Positions 8,656 to 18,031 are shown, counted from the first letter of the stretch. The stretch is DNA of 33,381 nt from an uncultured Bacteroidia bacterium (GCA_902762655.1 CACWOZ010000025.1:1-33381), one strand, 5' to 3'. The notes: generated by a model not told the origin, from the sequence alone. Numbers and translations are program-made.

Positions 8656-10415
8656 AACTGCTTCTTTTACTACTGTCTTCGATAGTCAATCTGACTTATA
8701 ACTCCGATTCCACCCGCTTCGCATTTACCCGCGATAATGACCTGTATGTCTGCGAAGCCGCATCGACGGACACCCTGCGCCTGACCAATGATGGTTCGGA
8801 CGTCATCCTGAACGGCTATGCCTCCTGGGTGTACTATGAAGAGATTTTCGGGCGTTCTTCCCGCTACAGGGCATTCTGGTGGAGCCCGGACGGGCGCAAA
8901 CTGGCGTTCTATCGCTTCGACCAGACGGAGGTCCCCATGTTCCCTATCTATTCGGCTGTGGGGCAGGACGGATATCTCTACAAGACACGCTATCCCAAGG
9001 TAGGGGAGCCAAACCCGAAGGTGCGCATAGGCATAATCGACCTTGGCAAGCCTCATGAAACCATCTGGGCAGACTTCGATACAGATGTGGACCAATATTT
9101 CGGAACCCCATTCTGGGGTGCCGACAGCAAGGAACTCTTCGTTCAGTGGGAGCCTCGGGTCCAGAATAATCTGAAACTGTACAGGGTGAGCGCAGCCGAC
9201 GGAAGAAAGCGGCTGGTCTACGAAGAGAAATACAAGACCTGGCTTTCCTGGATAGAAGGAATGCTCTTCGCCAAGGATGGTCTCTACATGGCACGCGCAT
9301 TCGAGACCGGGTGGCAGCAGATATACTTCCTTTCCTATGACGGAAAGATTCTGAAACGCCTGACCGACGGCCCCAACTGGAGGATATTTCTCCGCAAGTA
9401 TGACGAAAAGAAAGGGGACGTCTATTTTATCGCGCAGAGGGATTCCAGGGTCCGGTCTTCCTTCTACAAACTTACGAAGAAGGGGAAGGTCGTGCGACTT
9501 TCGCCCGAGGGATACAATGTGGAAAGGGCGTGGTTCTCCCGGGACATGAAGAATGTGTACTGCAAACTGTCGAATGCCCGCACCATGCCTTTCGAGTGGT
9601 CTACCAGAGCCCCTGGCAGCATCAAGGAAGAAGAGAATCCCTCGCACATGGCACTGCCAAGGATAGTGAGTATCAAGGCGGCCGACGGGCAGGATATGTT
9701 CGCTTCCGTGCTGCTTCCCAAGGACTTTGATCAAAGCCGCAGATATCCTGTACACTTTGAGATTTACGGAGGACCGAATACTGCCTATGTGACCGACCGG
9801 TGGCGCACTCCGGACCAGTGGTGGAGTGATAACGGCATCATCCACATAGTAGCTGACGGGCGCGCAGCAGGGCATACCGGACGCGCAGGAACGGACCTTG
9901 TTTTCAAGGACCTCACGACAGTACCCGTGCAGGATTTCGTGACCTGGGCGGAGTGGGCCAGGAGCATGCCATATGTCGATGCGGAACATATAGGAGTTGA
10001 AGGCTTCTCGTTCGGAGGCACGATGACGGCCATGCTGCTGATGCGTCATCCTGATGTCTTTTGCTGTGGAATCGCCGGCGGCGGCGTGTACGATTGGAAA
10101 CTATATGATTCGCATTACACCGAGCGTTTCATGTTGACTCCGGACCTGAATCCCGATGGCTTTGAAAAGGCTCGGGTGCTTTCATATGCCCAGGAGTTAT
10201 CGGATGCCGTAAGCTTGAAGCTCACCCATGGAACAGGTGACGACAACGTGCATTTCCAGAACAGCCTCCAACTGATTGATGCACTGCAGCAGGCCGGACG
10301 CCAGTTCGAACTGATGATATACCCTGACGGCATGCATGGCTACCGCGGAAAACAGGGAGAACATTCCCGCGAAGCAGACCATGTTTTTTGGTTGAAACAC
10401 CTTAAAAATCAATAA
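8652..10415 (+). CDS. S9 family peptidase, DPP IV-like, N-terminally short
   Basis: 587 residues. The C-terminal alpha/beta hydrolase has the full catalytic triad: Ser453 in EGFSFGG, Asp530 in HGTGDDNVHF and His562 in PDGMHGYRG. The propeller has SWVYYEEIF with Glu63-Glu64, the pair that binds the substrate N-terminus in DPP IV (human E205/E206), so X-Pro dipeptide release from peptides is likely. The family is normally about 700-740 residues, and the missing length is all before the Glu pair, about the first 140 residues by comparison with human DPP IV. The start is supported by an ATGA overlap with the helicase stop, and MKLLLLLLSSIVNL is a short hydrophobic signal-like start. Probably periplasmic. 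Whether it folds with an incomplete propeller is uncertain. Confidence 0.88.
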   Translation: MKLLLLLLSSIVNLTYNSDSTRFAFTRDNDLYVCEAASTDTLRLTNDGSDVILNGYASWVYYEEIFGRSSRYRAFWWSPDGRKLAFYRFDQTEVPMFPIYSAVGQDGYLYKTRYPKVGEPNPKVRIGIIDLGKPHETIWADFDTDVDQYFGTPFWGADSKELFVQWEPRVQNNLKLYRVSAADGRKRLVYEEKYKTWLSWIEGMLFAKDGLYMARAFETGWQQIYFLSYDGKILKRLTDGPNWRIFLRKYDEKKGDVYFIAQRDSRVRSSFYKLTKKGKVVRLSPEGYNVERAWFSRDMKNVYCKLSNARTMPFEWSTRAPGSIKEEENPSHMALPRIVSIKAADGQDMFASVLLPKDFDQSRRYPVHFEIYGGPNTAYVTDRWRTPDQWWSDNGIIHIVADGRAAGHTGRAGTDLVFKDLTTVPVQDFVTWAEWARSMPYVDAEHIGVEGFSFGGTMTAMLLMRHPDVFCCGIAGGGVYDWKLYDSHYTERFMLTPDLNPDGFEKARVLSYAQELSDAVSLKLTHGTGDDNVHFQNSLQLIDALQQAGRQFELMIYPDGMHGYRGKQGEHSREADHVFWLKHLKNQ

Positions 10416-10422
10416 TATTTAC

Positions 10423-10430
10423 TATATTTG
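10423..10430 (+). promoter_or_regulatory. Bacteroidetes -7 element for the phosphohexomutase gene
   Basis: TATATTTG fits TAnnTTTG and lies 24 bases upstream of the ATG at 10455. The longer in-frame TTG start at 10428 falls inside this box, which argues against it. Confidence 0.6.
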
Positions 10431-10454
10431 AAGATACAGAAAAACCACATTGTC

Positions 10455-12116
10455 ATGGCAGATTATATTTCCAGAGCCAATGCCTGGCTCACCGGCGACT
10501 TCGATCCCGAAACCAAAGGCAAGATCATAGAACTCCGCAATTCCGACCCGGCCGCATTCGAGGATGCTTTCTACAAGAATCTCGAATTCGGCACCGGAGG
10601 CCTTCGCGGCATCATGGGAGTAGGAACCAACCGTATGAACAAATACACGGTTGGAATGGCCACCCAAGGCCTCGCGAACTACATCCTCGCCCATTGCGAA
10701 GGGGACGACCTGCGCTTCTGCATTTCCTATGACAGCCGTAACAACAGCAAGGAATTCGCCAAGATAACCGCCGAAGTGATGTCTGCCAACGGCATCCATG
10801 TGTTCATCTTCGACAATATCCGCCCTACTCCCGAACTGAGTTATGCAATACGCCTGAAGGGCGCAATAGCCGGCGTTATGATCACGGCTTCGCACAATCC
10901 TAAGGAATACAACGGATACAAGGTATTCTGGAGCGACGGAGGACAGATTACATCCCCAGTCGACAAAGACATCGTGGCGGAGGTGAATAAGATTACTGAG
11001 CCTTCGATGGTAAAGTTCGAGGCAGGGGAGCGCTGCGGCAGCATAGACATAATGGGGACAGATGTGGATGAACTCTATCTTCGTGATATCCTTTCACTTG
11101 CGATGTCGCCGGAGGCATGCGCCCGCCATTCCGACATCAAGTTCGTTTACACTCCTTTGCACGGATGCGGTGTGCGTCTTGTTCCCGAATGCCTCAAACG
11201 TCTGGGATTCAAACACATTATCCATGTGCCGGACCAGGATGTTAGCGACGGCAACTTCCCCACCGTAGTATCTCCCAATCCGGAAGAACCTGCCGCAATG
11301 AAGATGGCCCTGGAGGCCGCCGACCGCGAAGGGGCCGACATAGTCATGGCCACCGACCCTGATGCCGACCGCCTGGGCATCGCCGTTCGCGACAATGACG
11401 GCAAGATGGTGCAGTTCAACGGCAACATGACGGCCACGCTGCTCACCTATTATATCTTGTCTCGCCGGGCCGCACTTGGCACCCTGGGCAAGGGAAAGTA
11501 TCTGGTGAAGACCATTGTTACCACCGAATCCATCAAGGAACTCGGAGATAAGTTCGGAGTGCCGTGCTACGATGTTCTGACCGGATTCAAGTATATTGCG
11601 GAAGTAGTCAAACGCCACGAGCCTGACGGAGAGTTCATCTGTGGAGGCGAGGAGAGTTATGGCTTCAATGTAGGCCAGTTTGTGCGCGACAAAGACGCTC
11701 AGACGGCCTGCATCATGGTGGCAGAATGCGCCGCTTGGGCAGCCGACCAGGGACTGAGCATGTACCAGCTGCTTCAGAAGGTGTATTCCGAAATCGGTTA
11801 TCGCAAGGAGCACATGGTTTATATTGTCCGCAAGGGCATCAGCGGTGCCAAGGAGATATCTGATATGATGACTGCCTTCCGTCAGGATCCTCCCAAGGAA
11901 CTCGCCGGTGTGCCGGTAAGCAAGGTCATCGATTATCTTGAGCCCGAGAAGACCGGGCAGCCCAGGAGCAATGTGCTGCAGTTCTTCAGCGAGGCTGGCG
12001 ACGTGGTTTCCGTACGCCCTTCAGGAACCGAGCCAAAGATTAAGTTCTACTTCGGTGCGAAAGGGGCTGATGCCGATGCCAAAATAAAAGCCCTGACGGA
12101 ACAGTTCGTCAAATAG
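10455..12116 (+). CDS. Phosphoglucomutase/phosphomannomutase (PgcA/PGM2-like)
   Basis: 553 residues from the ATG at 10455. Interconverts hexose 1- and 6-phosphates through a phosphoserine enzyme, feeding glycogen, cell-wall and polysaccharide precursors. Visible signatures: FGTGGLRGIMG near the start, catalytic Ser146 in TASHNPKEYNGYK, the metal-binding loop DPDADRLG, the sugar-binding GGEESYGF and the phosphate-binding RPSGTEPKIKFYF near the C-terminus. All four domains are present. The longer reading from TTG at 10428 would begin inside the promoter box and adds nine residues with no family similarity, so I rejected it. The 3' end overlaps the convergent nth gene by 8 bases. Substrate preference (glucose, mannose or ribose phosphate) cannot be told from sequence. 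Confidence 0.94.
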   Translation: MADYISRANAWLTGDFDPETKGKIIELRNSDPAAFEDAFYKNLEFGTGGLRGIMGVGTNRMNKYTVGMATQGLANYILAHCEGDDLRFCISYDSRNNSKEFAKITAEVMSANGIHVFIFDNIRPTPELSYAIRLKGAIAGVMITASHNPKEYNGYKVFWSDGGQITSPVDKDIVAEVNKITEPSMVKFEAGERCGSIDIMGTDVDELYLRDILSLAMSPEACARHSDIKFVYTPLHGCGVRLVPECLKRLGFKHIIHVPDQDVSDGNFPTVVSPNPEEPAAMKMALEAADREGADIVMATDPDADRLGIAVRDNDGKMVQFNGNMTATLLTYYILSRRAALGTLGKGKYLVKTIVTTESIKELGDKFGVPCYDVLTGFKYIAEVVKRHEPDGEFICGGEESYGFNVGQFVRDKDAQTACIMVAECAAWAADQGLSMYQLLQKVYSEIGYRKEHMVYIVRKGISGAKEISDMMTAFRQDPPKELAGVPVSKVIDYLEPEKTGQPRSNVLQFFSEAGDVVSVRPSGTEPKIKFYFGAKGADADAKIKALTEQFVK

Positions 12117-12738
12117 GGAACGATTTGCAGAATGCGGCGAGTGGGCACTCGCTGCATTTTGGTTTCTGTGCGGTACAGGTATAGCGCCCGTGTAGCAATA
12201 TCCAGTGGTGCGCTATCGGGCGGATGTCCAGGGGGATATGCCGTTCGAGGTCGAGTTCGACGGCCCGGGGAGTCGTGCCGCGGCTTAGGCCGAGACGTCT
12301 TGCAACGCGGAATACGTGGGTGTCTACTGCTATTACAGGTTCATTGTAAAGTATTGATGCAACGACGTTTGCGGTTTTGCGTCCCGCTCCGGGCAGTTTC
12401 ATGAGATTGTCTACGTCCGAAGGAATCTTCCCGCCAAAATCAGCCATTACCTTCCGCGCCATCGCGGCCAGGTTCTTCGCCTTGTTGTTCGGATAGGAAA
12501 CCGATTTAATGAATGGGTAGATATCTTCTTCCGTGGCCTTTGAAAGAGCTTCCACGGTGGGGTATGCGGCGAAGAGCGCAGGGGTGACCAGGTTTACGCG
12601 TTTGTCGGTGCACTGGGCTGAAAGGATTACGGAAACGAGCAGTTCGTAGTCGCTGCCGAAGTGGAGTTCCGACTCTGCGCCGGGCACATTATTCCGGAAG
12701 TAATCCAGGATAGCGGCGTATCTCTGGCTGAGTGTCAT
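12109..12738 (-). CDS. nth: Endonuclease III (DNA glycosylase/AP lyase)
   Basis: 209 residues from ATG 12738. Base-excision repair enzyme that removes oxidised pyrimidines and cuts the abasic site. The helix-hairpin-helix LPGAGRKTANVV contains catalytic Lys121, and Asp139 lies in AVDTHVFRV. The C-terminal 4Fe-4S cluster has the C-x6-C-x2-C-x5-C pattern at Cys188, 195, 198 and 204. The ATG at 12738 overlaps the ftsE stop as ATGA. An upstream in-frame TTG at 12750 is less likely. Translational coupling to an FtsE-like gene has no obvious functional meaning. The stop lies 8 bases inside the end of the convergent phosphohexomutase gene. Confidence 0.96.
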   Translation of the reverse strand: MTLSQRYAAILDYFRNNVPGAESELHFGSDYELLVSVILSAQCTDKRVNLVTPALFAAYPTVEALSKATEEDIYPFIKSVSYPNNKAKNLAAMARKVMADFGGKIPSDVDNLMKLPGAGRKTANVVASILYNEPVIAVDTHVFRVARRLGLSRGTTPRAVELDLERHIPLDIRPIAHHWILLHGRYTCTAQKPKCSECPLAAFCKSFPI

Positions 12739-13403
12739 TTCTCGCTGCAACTTTCGTCCGAGCAGACGAATACGCGGCCCGGATAACGCTCGACTATGCT
12801 CTTGTCATGCGTGACCATTATGAGGGTCGTGCCATTCTCCTTGTTCAGTTTGTTCAGAAGCTGGAGAATCTCTTCCGTGGTTTCTTCATCCAGATTGCCA
12901 GTGGGCTCATCTGCCAGGATTACCTCTGGTTCGTTCAGTAGTGCACGTGCTATGGCAATGCGCTGCTGCTCTCCTCCAGAGAGCTGGTGAGGCATTTTAT
13001 GTGCCTTGGTGGTCATACCGACTGCCTCCAGTACCTCATCGATGCGTACATCGGCCGCTTTGCGGTCCTTCCAGCCTGTGGCCTTGAGGATGAAATCCAG
13101 ATTCTCCCATACGCTGCGGTCCATAAGCAGGCGGAAGTCCTGGAAAACGACTCCGAGCCTGCGGCGCAGTTTGGGGATATCCCTCTGCCTGATGCCGTTC
13201 AAACTGAAACCGCACGCCTCGCCCTCGCCCTTGCCGAGTTTGTTCTCGGCGGTAATGGTGCGGATGATGGAGGTTTTGCCGCTGCCTACTTTGCCGAGTA
13301 TGTACACAAGGTCGCCAGCGGCGACTTCCATGTCGAGGTCATGGACGACCACATTGTCGCCAGCCACGATGTCCGCATTGCGGAAGGAGATGAGAGAGCC
13401 CAT
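12735..13403 (-). CDS. ftsE: FtsE-like ABC transporter ATP-binding protein
   Basis: 222 residues from ATG 13403. In the FtsEX complex the ATPase acts at the inner membrane with FtsX to control peptidoglycan hydrolases at division. Walker A is GKVGSGKT (residues 37-44), the Q-loop region is VVFQDFRLL, the ABC signature is [16 protein letters not shown], Walker B plus D-loop is [12 protein letters not shown], and the switch His is in MVTHD. Size and motifs match FtsE and the related LolD/MacB ATPases. No ftsX or other permease is next to it, so the FtsE assignment rests on similarity only. The longer frame starting with TTG at 13427 overlaps the -7 box at 13425-13432 and is rejected. Divergent from the TPR gene. 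Confidence 0.88.
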   Translation of the reverse strand: MGSLISFRNADIVAGDNVVVHDLDMEVAAGDLVYILGKVGSGKTSIIRTITAENKLGKGEGEACGFSLNGIRQRDIPKLRRRLGVVFQDFRLLMDRSVWENLDFILKATGWKDRKAADVRIDEVLEAVGMTTKAHKMPHQLSGGEQQRIAIARALLNEPEVILADEPTGNLDEETTEEILQLLNKLNKENGTTLIMVTHDKSIVERYPGRVFVCSDESCSEK

Positions 13404-13424
13404 AAATAATGTGTCTGATACCTG

Positions 13425-13432
13425 CAAATATA
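13425..13432 (-). promoter_or_regulatory. Bacteroidetes -7 element for ftsE-nth
   Basis: Plus-strand CAAATATA reads TATATTTG on the minus strand, an exact TAnnTTTG match 22 bases upstream of the ftsE ATG at 13403. Confidence 0.6.
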
Positions 13433-13466
13433 CATTTTATTTGAGTAAAAATTGATGAAAAATGAT

Positions 13467-13474
13467 TATATTTG
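13467..13474 (+). promoter_or_regulatory. Bacteroidetes -7 element for the TPR/beta-barrel operon
   Basis: TATATTTG lies 22 bases upstream of the ATG at 13497. A TTTG at 13440-13443 is 23 bases upstream of the box, at the long end of the allowed -33 spacing. The leader is A/T rich. Confidence 0.6.
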
Positions 13475-13496
13475 AAGATTAGAAAAATATCATTTT

Positions 13497-16448
13497 ATGA
13501 AAAATAAATATTTGTTGGTTATAACCGCTGCCACGGCTCTTCTATTTTCTCTTGCACGCGCGGGCGCGCAAGACGCGGATGTTCGGTTCCGTGAGGCTGT
13601 AAAACTCTATGAGAGTGGGGTTTACGGAAAAGCAAGGACCATCTTTGAGTCGCTTGGCGACCCTATGTCCAAGGCTTACGTGGTGCTATGTGCGGTCAAG
13701 GCGGACGATGACGACCATGCACGCCTGTTCCGGGAATACAACGAATCCTATCCTGAATCTGTTCTGGATAACAGGATCCGATATGAATATGCCGGCAAAC
13801 TTTTCGCGAAGGAGGATTATGCCGGTGCGGCAGATCTTCTCAAGCAGGTCAGCGAAACCCGCCTCGGCCAGGCCGACCAGTTGAATTACAACTTCCGCCG
13901 CGGCTACTGTGCATTCAATGCAGGTCAATATGACGAAGCGGTGACATATCTGCTTAAAGTCGAGAACGCCCCCAAAAGCAGCCTCACGTCTCCCTCCAGA
14001 TATCAACTTGGATATATAGCCTATCAGGGCCGCCAGTTCGATGTTGCTGAAAAGTGGTTCCGCCTGATTGAACAGGACGAGCGGTTCGAGGCAATCGCGA
14101 AGTATTATATTCTGGAATGCCGCTTCATGAAGAAGGATTACGACTATATCGTGGAGAACGGTCCCGCCATGCTCGACCAGGCTCCAGAAGAGCGCAAGGC
14201 CCGTCTGGCTCGCATCGTGTCGGAATCATTCCTTGTTAAAGGCGACAAGAACAAGGCTCTCGCATACTATATGCTGGAAGGTGACAAGGCCGGGCAGTCC
14301 CGTTCGGATCTCTTCCATGCCGGTTCGGTAATGTATGCCGTCCAGGACTACCGGGGGGCGATCGAGAAACTCTCCAGGATAGAGAACAGGTCAGACTCTC
14401 TAGGGCAGGTGGCCAACTACCAGCTTGCATATTCCTACATCCGTACAAGCAACAAAGTTGCGGCTTCCGATGCTTTCCGGGATGCTTCCCAGGCAGGATT
14501 CAACCCTCAGATACAGGAAGATGCCTGGTTTAATTACGCCAAACTTGCCTTCGACCTGAATTCCGACATGTCGGTCTTCGGAGGATACCTGCAGCAATAT
14601 CCTCAGACTTCGCGCCGCGAGCAAATCTACAACTATCTCGCTATCGCCGCACTCAACGCCAAGGACTACGCCGCTGCCATCGAGGCCTACTCCAGCATCG
14701 AGGAACTTAACGAGGAACAACTCGGCAACTATCTTAAGGCCAACTATCTGCGCGCCAGCCAGCTTGCTGCCGGTGGTGCCTGGACCGATGCCGTGCCGTA
14801 TTTCCGCTCCGCTGCCTACAATCTTCCCAAGAACGACCGCTATGCCCAGTTGTCACGCTACTGGCTGGCGGAGTCTTTGTTCAACAGCGGGAATTATGCC
14901 GATGCGGCCGAAATTTACGAAGATCTCTACAACATCTCCGCCCTCTACGATCGCAGCGAGGGTAAGATGCTGAGTTATAATCTGGGTTACTCCAACTTCA
15001 ACCAGGGCAAGTATGAATCCGCAGCCCGATGGCTGGATACCTACATCGGTTCAGGCGATCCTTCCGTGCGAAAAGATGCACTTGTGCGCCGCTCGGACTG
15101 CGATTTCGCCCGCCATAACTATAAGGCCGCCATCGCATCGTATCAGCGCGTGCTGGACAATTACTACGATGTCAACGACATCTACCCCTACTATCAGCAG
15201 GCCATTGCCTACGGTCTCTCGGGCAACAAGAAGGAAAAGGTAAAAGTGCTTTCCCGCGTGAGCGGGGCATCGGCCGATTCTCCCTTGTATTCCGAAGCCA
15301 TGTACGAACTCGGCAGGGCCTATATGGAAGTCGATGACAACCAGCAGGCCATCAATACTTTCGGCTCGCTGCAGACAACCACTTCCGACAACACATTCGC
15401 CGCACGCGCCCTTATTGGCCGCGGGATGGCGTTCAGGAACATGAAGAATTACGAGCAGGCACTTTCCGAATACAAGCAGGTGGTGGAGCTCCTTCCAAAG
15501 AGCGAATACGCCGAAGAGGCCCTTATGGCCATCAACTCCATCTATCAGACCACGAATCAGCCGGAGAAGTTCCTGGAATATATGCAGTCCCGCAATCTTT
15601 CTGTTGGCAAGACTCCAAAAGAGCAGGAGAACATTTATTTCAATACCGCCGAGCAGATATACCTGTCCGGCGGATACGACCGTGCCGTGACATCTTTCCA
15701 GAAATACCTGCAGGATTATCCTGAGGGCGAGAAGAAGGGGGACGCATGGTTCTATCTGGCAGATTCCTACCGCGCTCTTTCCGAGAAGGAAAAGGCCTGC
15801 GCAGCATTCAAGATGGCGACATCCGAACTTAAGGAAGGTTCTTTCGCTGAGACTGCAGCATACAATTATGCAAAACTCTCCTTCGAACTCCAGCATTACA
15901 CCGATGCCTACGAAGGTTTCTGCACCCTGCTGGACATCGCGAAGATGGATGAGAACAAGGCGGCTGCCCGTCTGGGCAAGATGCGTTCAGCCTATCAGGC
16001 GCACAACTTCGAAGATGCGATCGATGCTGCGAGAGAACTCATATCGAGCAACCCTTCCACTGCCGAGCAGCGCGAAGGCTGGTTCATCGAAGCCAAGTCG
16101 CTGCTTGCTACCAGCCATCGCGACGAGGCGTATCTCTTCTTCAAGAAACTAGCCGGGCAGCCATCCTCGCCGGAGGGAGCAGAGTCCTACTACATGCTTG
16201 TCCGCGACCTGTGCGATTCCGGAGAATTCGCAAAACTCGAAGATAAAGTATACGAATTCGCATCGAAGTGTGGCGACCAGACATACTGGCTTGCCAAATG
16301 CTACATCGTGCTCGGCGACGGTTTCCGCGAGCAGGGCAAGACCGCCCAGGCCAAGGCCACATGGGAGAGCATTCGCGACGGCTACACCGCCTATGGCGAA
16401 GGAGACGACATTGTTGAAACAGTTAACCAGAGACTTGCATCTTTATGA
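13497..16448 (+). CDS. Exported tetratricopeptide-repeat protein
   Basis: 983 residues with an N-terminal signal peptide (MKNKYLLVITAATALLFSLA...AGAQ), so periplasmic or outer-membrane associated. Nearly the whole mature chain is helical TPR-like repeats. Clear units include AVKLYESGVYGKARTIFESL near residue 33, ALSEYKQVVELLPKSEYAEE and VTSFQKYLQDYPEG in the C-terminal half. There is no enzymatic motif. TPR solenoids bind partner proteins or peptides. It is coupled by ATGA to a gene for an outer-membrane-barrel-like protein, so the pair may act together at the envelope, much as other exported TPR proteins assist barrel or lipoprotein machinery. I do not recognise a named family. A promoter box precedes it and gyrB follows the pair. 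Confidence 0.88.
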   Translation: MKNKYLLVITAATALLFSLARAGAQDADVRFREAVKLYESGVYGKARTIFESLGDPMSKAYVVLCAVKADDDDHARLFREYNESYPESVLDNRIRYEYAGKLFAKEDYAGAADLLKQVSETRLGQADQLNYNFRRGYCAFNAGQYDEAVTYLLKVENAPKSSLTSPSRYQLGYIAYQGRQFDVAEKWFRLIEQDERFEAIAKYYILECRFMKKDYDYIVENGPAMLDQAPEERKARLARIVSESFLVKGDKNKALAYYMLEGDKAGQSRSDLFHAGSVMYAVQDYRGAIEKLSRIENRSDSLGQVANYQLAYSYIRTSNKVAASDAFRDASQAGFNPQIQEDAWFNYAKLAFDLNSDMSVFGGYLQQYPQTSRREQIYNYLAIAALNAKDYAAAIEAYSSIEELNEEQLGNYLKANYLRASQLAAGGAWTDAVPYFRSAAYNLPKNDRYAQLSRYWLAESLFNSGNYADAAEIYEDLYNISALYDRSEGKMLSYNLGYSNFNQGKYESAARWLDTYIGSGDPSVRKDALVRRSDCDFARHNYKAAIASYQRVLDNYYDVNDIYPYYQQAIAYGLSGNKKEKVKVLSRVSGASADSPLYSEAMYELGRAYMEVDDNQQAINTFGSLQTTTSDNTFAARALIGRGMAFRNMKNYEQALSEYKQVVELLPKSEYAEEALMAINSIYQTTNQPEKFLEYMQSRNLSVGKTPKEQENIYFNTAEQIYLSGGYDRAVTSFQKYLQDYPEGEKKGDAWFYLADSYRALSEKEKACAAFKMATSELKEGSFAETAAYNYAKLSFELQHYTDAYEGFCTLLDIAKMDENKAAARLGKMRSAYQAHNFEDAIDAARELISSNPSTAEQREGWFIEAKSLLATSHRDEAYLFFKKLAGQPSSPEGAESYYMLVRDLCDSGEFAKLEDKVYEFASKCGDQTYWLAKCYIVLGDGFREQGKTAQAKATWESIRDGYTAYGEGDDIVETVNQRLASL

Positions 16449-18031
16449 AACACAAGATAATAATCGCCGCAGTTGCATTGACCTGCGCCATCCCGGCGTT
16501 TACCCAGAATCTTAATCCGCAGGTTCAGGTGACGAACGACTATAAGGCGGAATTAGGAAAGGCCGGCAAACAAAGTGTTCCTCTCGAGATTCCGGATTCG
16601 CTTAACAGTTTCCGTACATCGGTGAGTTACAATGTTTTCGCAACACCTTACAAGGGTTCGTATGAATTTGTCCCTTACGAAATCAGCGTAACGCCACAGA
16701 AGCCAGCCCCGGATTACAACAAGTTCTATTTAAAGGCTGGGGCCGGTTATCCCCTGCGTCCCGAACTGAAGGCGGTATGGACTCCGGTCCGTTCTCTTTC
16801 AGGCAATACCCTCACCGTATTCCAGGACCTGCACGGCTACGCCGGCAACTACGGCACCCTGGATAGCCGCGACGATTACAGCGGCTATGACATTTCCGAG
16901 ACATTCGGCCTGGAAGGACGTTGGTTCGGAAACTCTTTCTCCCTTGCTTACGGGCTTGATTATCAGGGGCTTTTTAATAACGATTTCACCGGTAAGTCGA
17001 ATTTTAACGACTTTACCCTGCGTACAGCCGTCCGTTCCGACGCCGATTCCAGGATATTATACGACTTCGACCTTGCCGTAAGCCAGGCGTTCGACAGTTT
17101 TGTGAGCCAGACCGCAGTCAAGGCTTGCGGAGGATTCCTTCCCAACTGGATGTTGCCCTTCGACCTCCGCATCGACTTCAATCTTGAGACCGATATTTAC
17201 GCGAACGATATCTATGACAATGCCTTTGTTGCCCAGATAGCCGCCAAGGCCCTTTTTGACTGGGACCCTGTAAGGCTGTCCGCCGGAGTGAGCGTCAGCC
17301 CCGCCAGCGATCTCCAGTGGCTCTATCCCGATGTCCGGTTGACGGCCGACCTTTTCGACAATGTCCTTCAGGCATATGCAACGGTAAAAGGCGGGCAGTT
17401 CGTCCGCGGCTATGCCGACCTCAAACTCGAAAACCACTGGTTTAATCCTTCATATACCGCAGCTGTCAAACCGACGCTCGAAAGACTAAATGCAATGCTT
17501 GGCCTTCGCGGAAGTGCTCTCAAGTATCTGCAGTACGATGTCAGGGGAGGATGGGCCTCCTATTCGGATGCGCCCCTGCATTCCTTTACGGCCAGCATAT
17601 TCGCCCCGCCGGTGCTCGACTGCGGAATTGCCTATGCCGACTATAACACGGTTTATGCCGATGCCGACATCCATTGGAAATCGCCTCGCTTTGCGCTCGA
17701 TCTTTCGGCCGGGTTCAAGCATACGAATATTGAACTCAATGACGATTATCTGGACCTGCCCGCCTTTACCGGCGCTGTGTCGGCTGTCTACAACTGGAAC
17801 TCCAGGATTTTCGCCGGCCTGACCTGCAAAGGCCGCACCGAGCAGGCGGCCCTTACCTGGTCCGTGCCCGGCTTCGCGGATCTTGGCCTGATTGGCGAGT
17901 ACAGTTTCAATAATCGTTTCGGTGTCTGGGCCAATGTAGGGAACCTTCTTTGCCATGATATCGCACTTTCTCCGCTGCACGTTCAGAAAGGTATTTATTT
18001 CACGGGAGGCATACGTCTGAATTTGAGATAA
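16445..18031 (+). CDS. Predicted outer-membrane beta-barrel protein (TonB-receptor-like)
   Basis: 528 residues with a signal peptide (MKHKIIIAAVALTCAIPAFT-Q). After a short N-terminal linker (to about residue 80, including VPYEISVTPQKP) the protein consists of alternating polar and aromatic/aliphatic strands such as FSLAYGLDYQGLF, ALDLSAGFKHTNI and FGVWANVGNLL, ending in YFTGGIRLNLR, a plausible last barrel strand. No plug domain or TonB box is evident, so it is not a standard TonB-dependent transporter, although such proteins are often annotated that way in Bacteroidetes. It shares an ATGA overlap with the upstream TPR gene, which suggests paired production. A function in export, assembly or uptake cannot be assigned from sequence. 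Confidence 0.8.
   Translation: MKHKIIIAAVALTCAIPAFTQNLNPQVQVTNDYKAELGKAGKQSVPLEIPDSLNSFRTSVSYNVFATPYKGSYEFVPYEISVTPQKPAPDYNKFYLKAGAGYPLRPELKAVWTPVRSLSGNTLTVFQDLHGYAGNYGTLDSRDDYSGYDISETFGLEGRWFGNSFSLAYGLDYQGLFNNDFTGKSNFNDFTLRTAVRSDADSRILYDFDLAVSQAFDSFVSQTAVKACGGFLPNWMLPFDLRIDFNLETDIYANDIYDNAFVAQIAAKALFDWDPVRLSAGVSVSPASDLQWLYPDVRLTADLFDNVLQAYATVKGGQFVRGYADLKLENHWFNPSYTAAVKPTLERLNAMLGLRGSALKYLQYDVRGGWASYSDAPLHSFTASIFAPPVLDCGIAYADYNTVYADADIHWKSPRFALDLSAGFKHTNIELNDDYLDLPAFTGAVSAVYNWNSRIFAGLTCKGRTEQAALTWSVPGFADLGLIGEYSFNNRFGVWANVGNLLCHDIALSPLHVQKGIYFTGGIRLNLR

Noticed and set aside
8670-10049. Long minus-strand reading frame of 459 codons
   Set aside because: It lies wholly antisense to the DPP IV-like gene, whose triad and family motifs are clear. 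Its translation shows no domain and reflects codon bias.
10428-10454. Nine-residue N-terminal extension of the phosphohexomutase from TTG
   Set aside because: The TTG is part of the TATATTTG promoter box, so it would not be transcribed as coding sequence.
13404-13427. Eight-residue extension of FtsE from TTG 13427
   Set aside because: Overlaps the minus-strand -7 box. ATG 13403 gives the usual FtsE start.
15051-15896. Minus-strand frame of 281 codons within the TPR gene
   Set aside because: Mirror of the repeated TPR coding pattern. The plus-strand protein has a signal peptide and repeats.
13497-16448. Tandem DNA repeat array in the TPR gene
   Set aside because: The repeats are at protein level and degenerate. 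No direct DNA repeat units or CRISPR-like spacing were seen.
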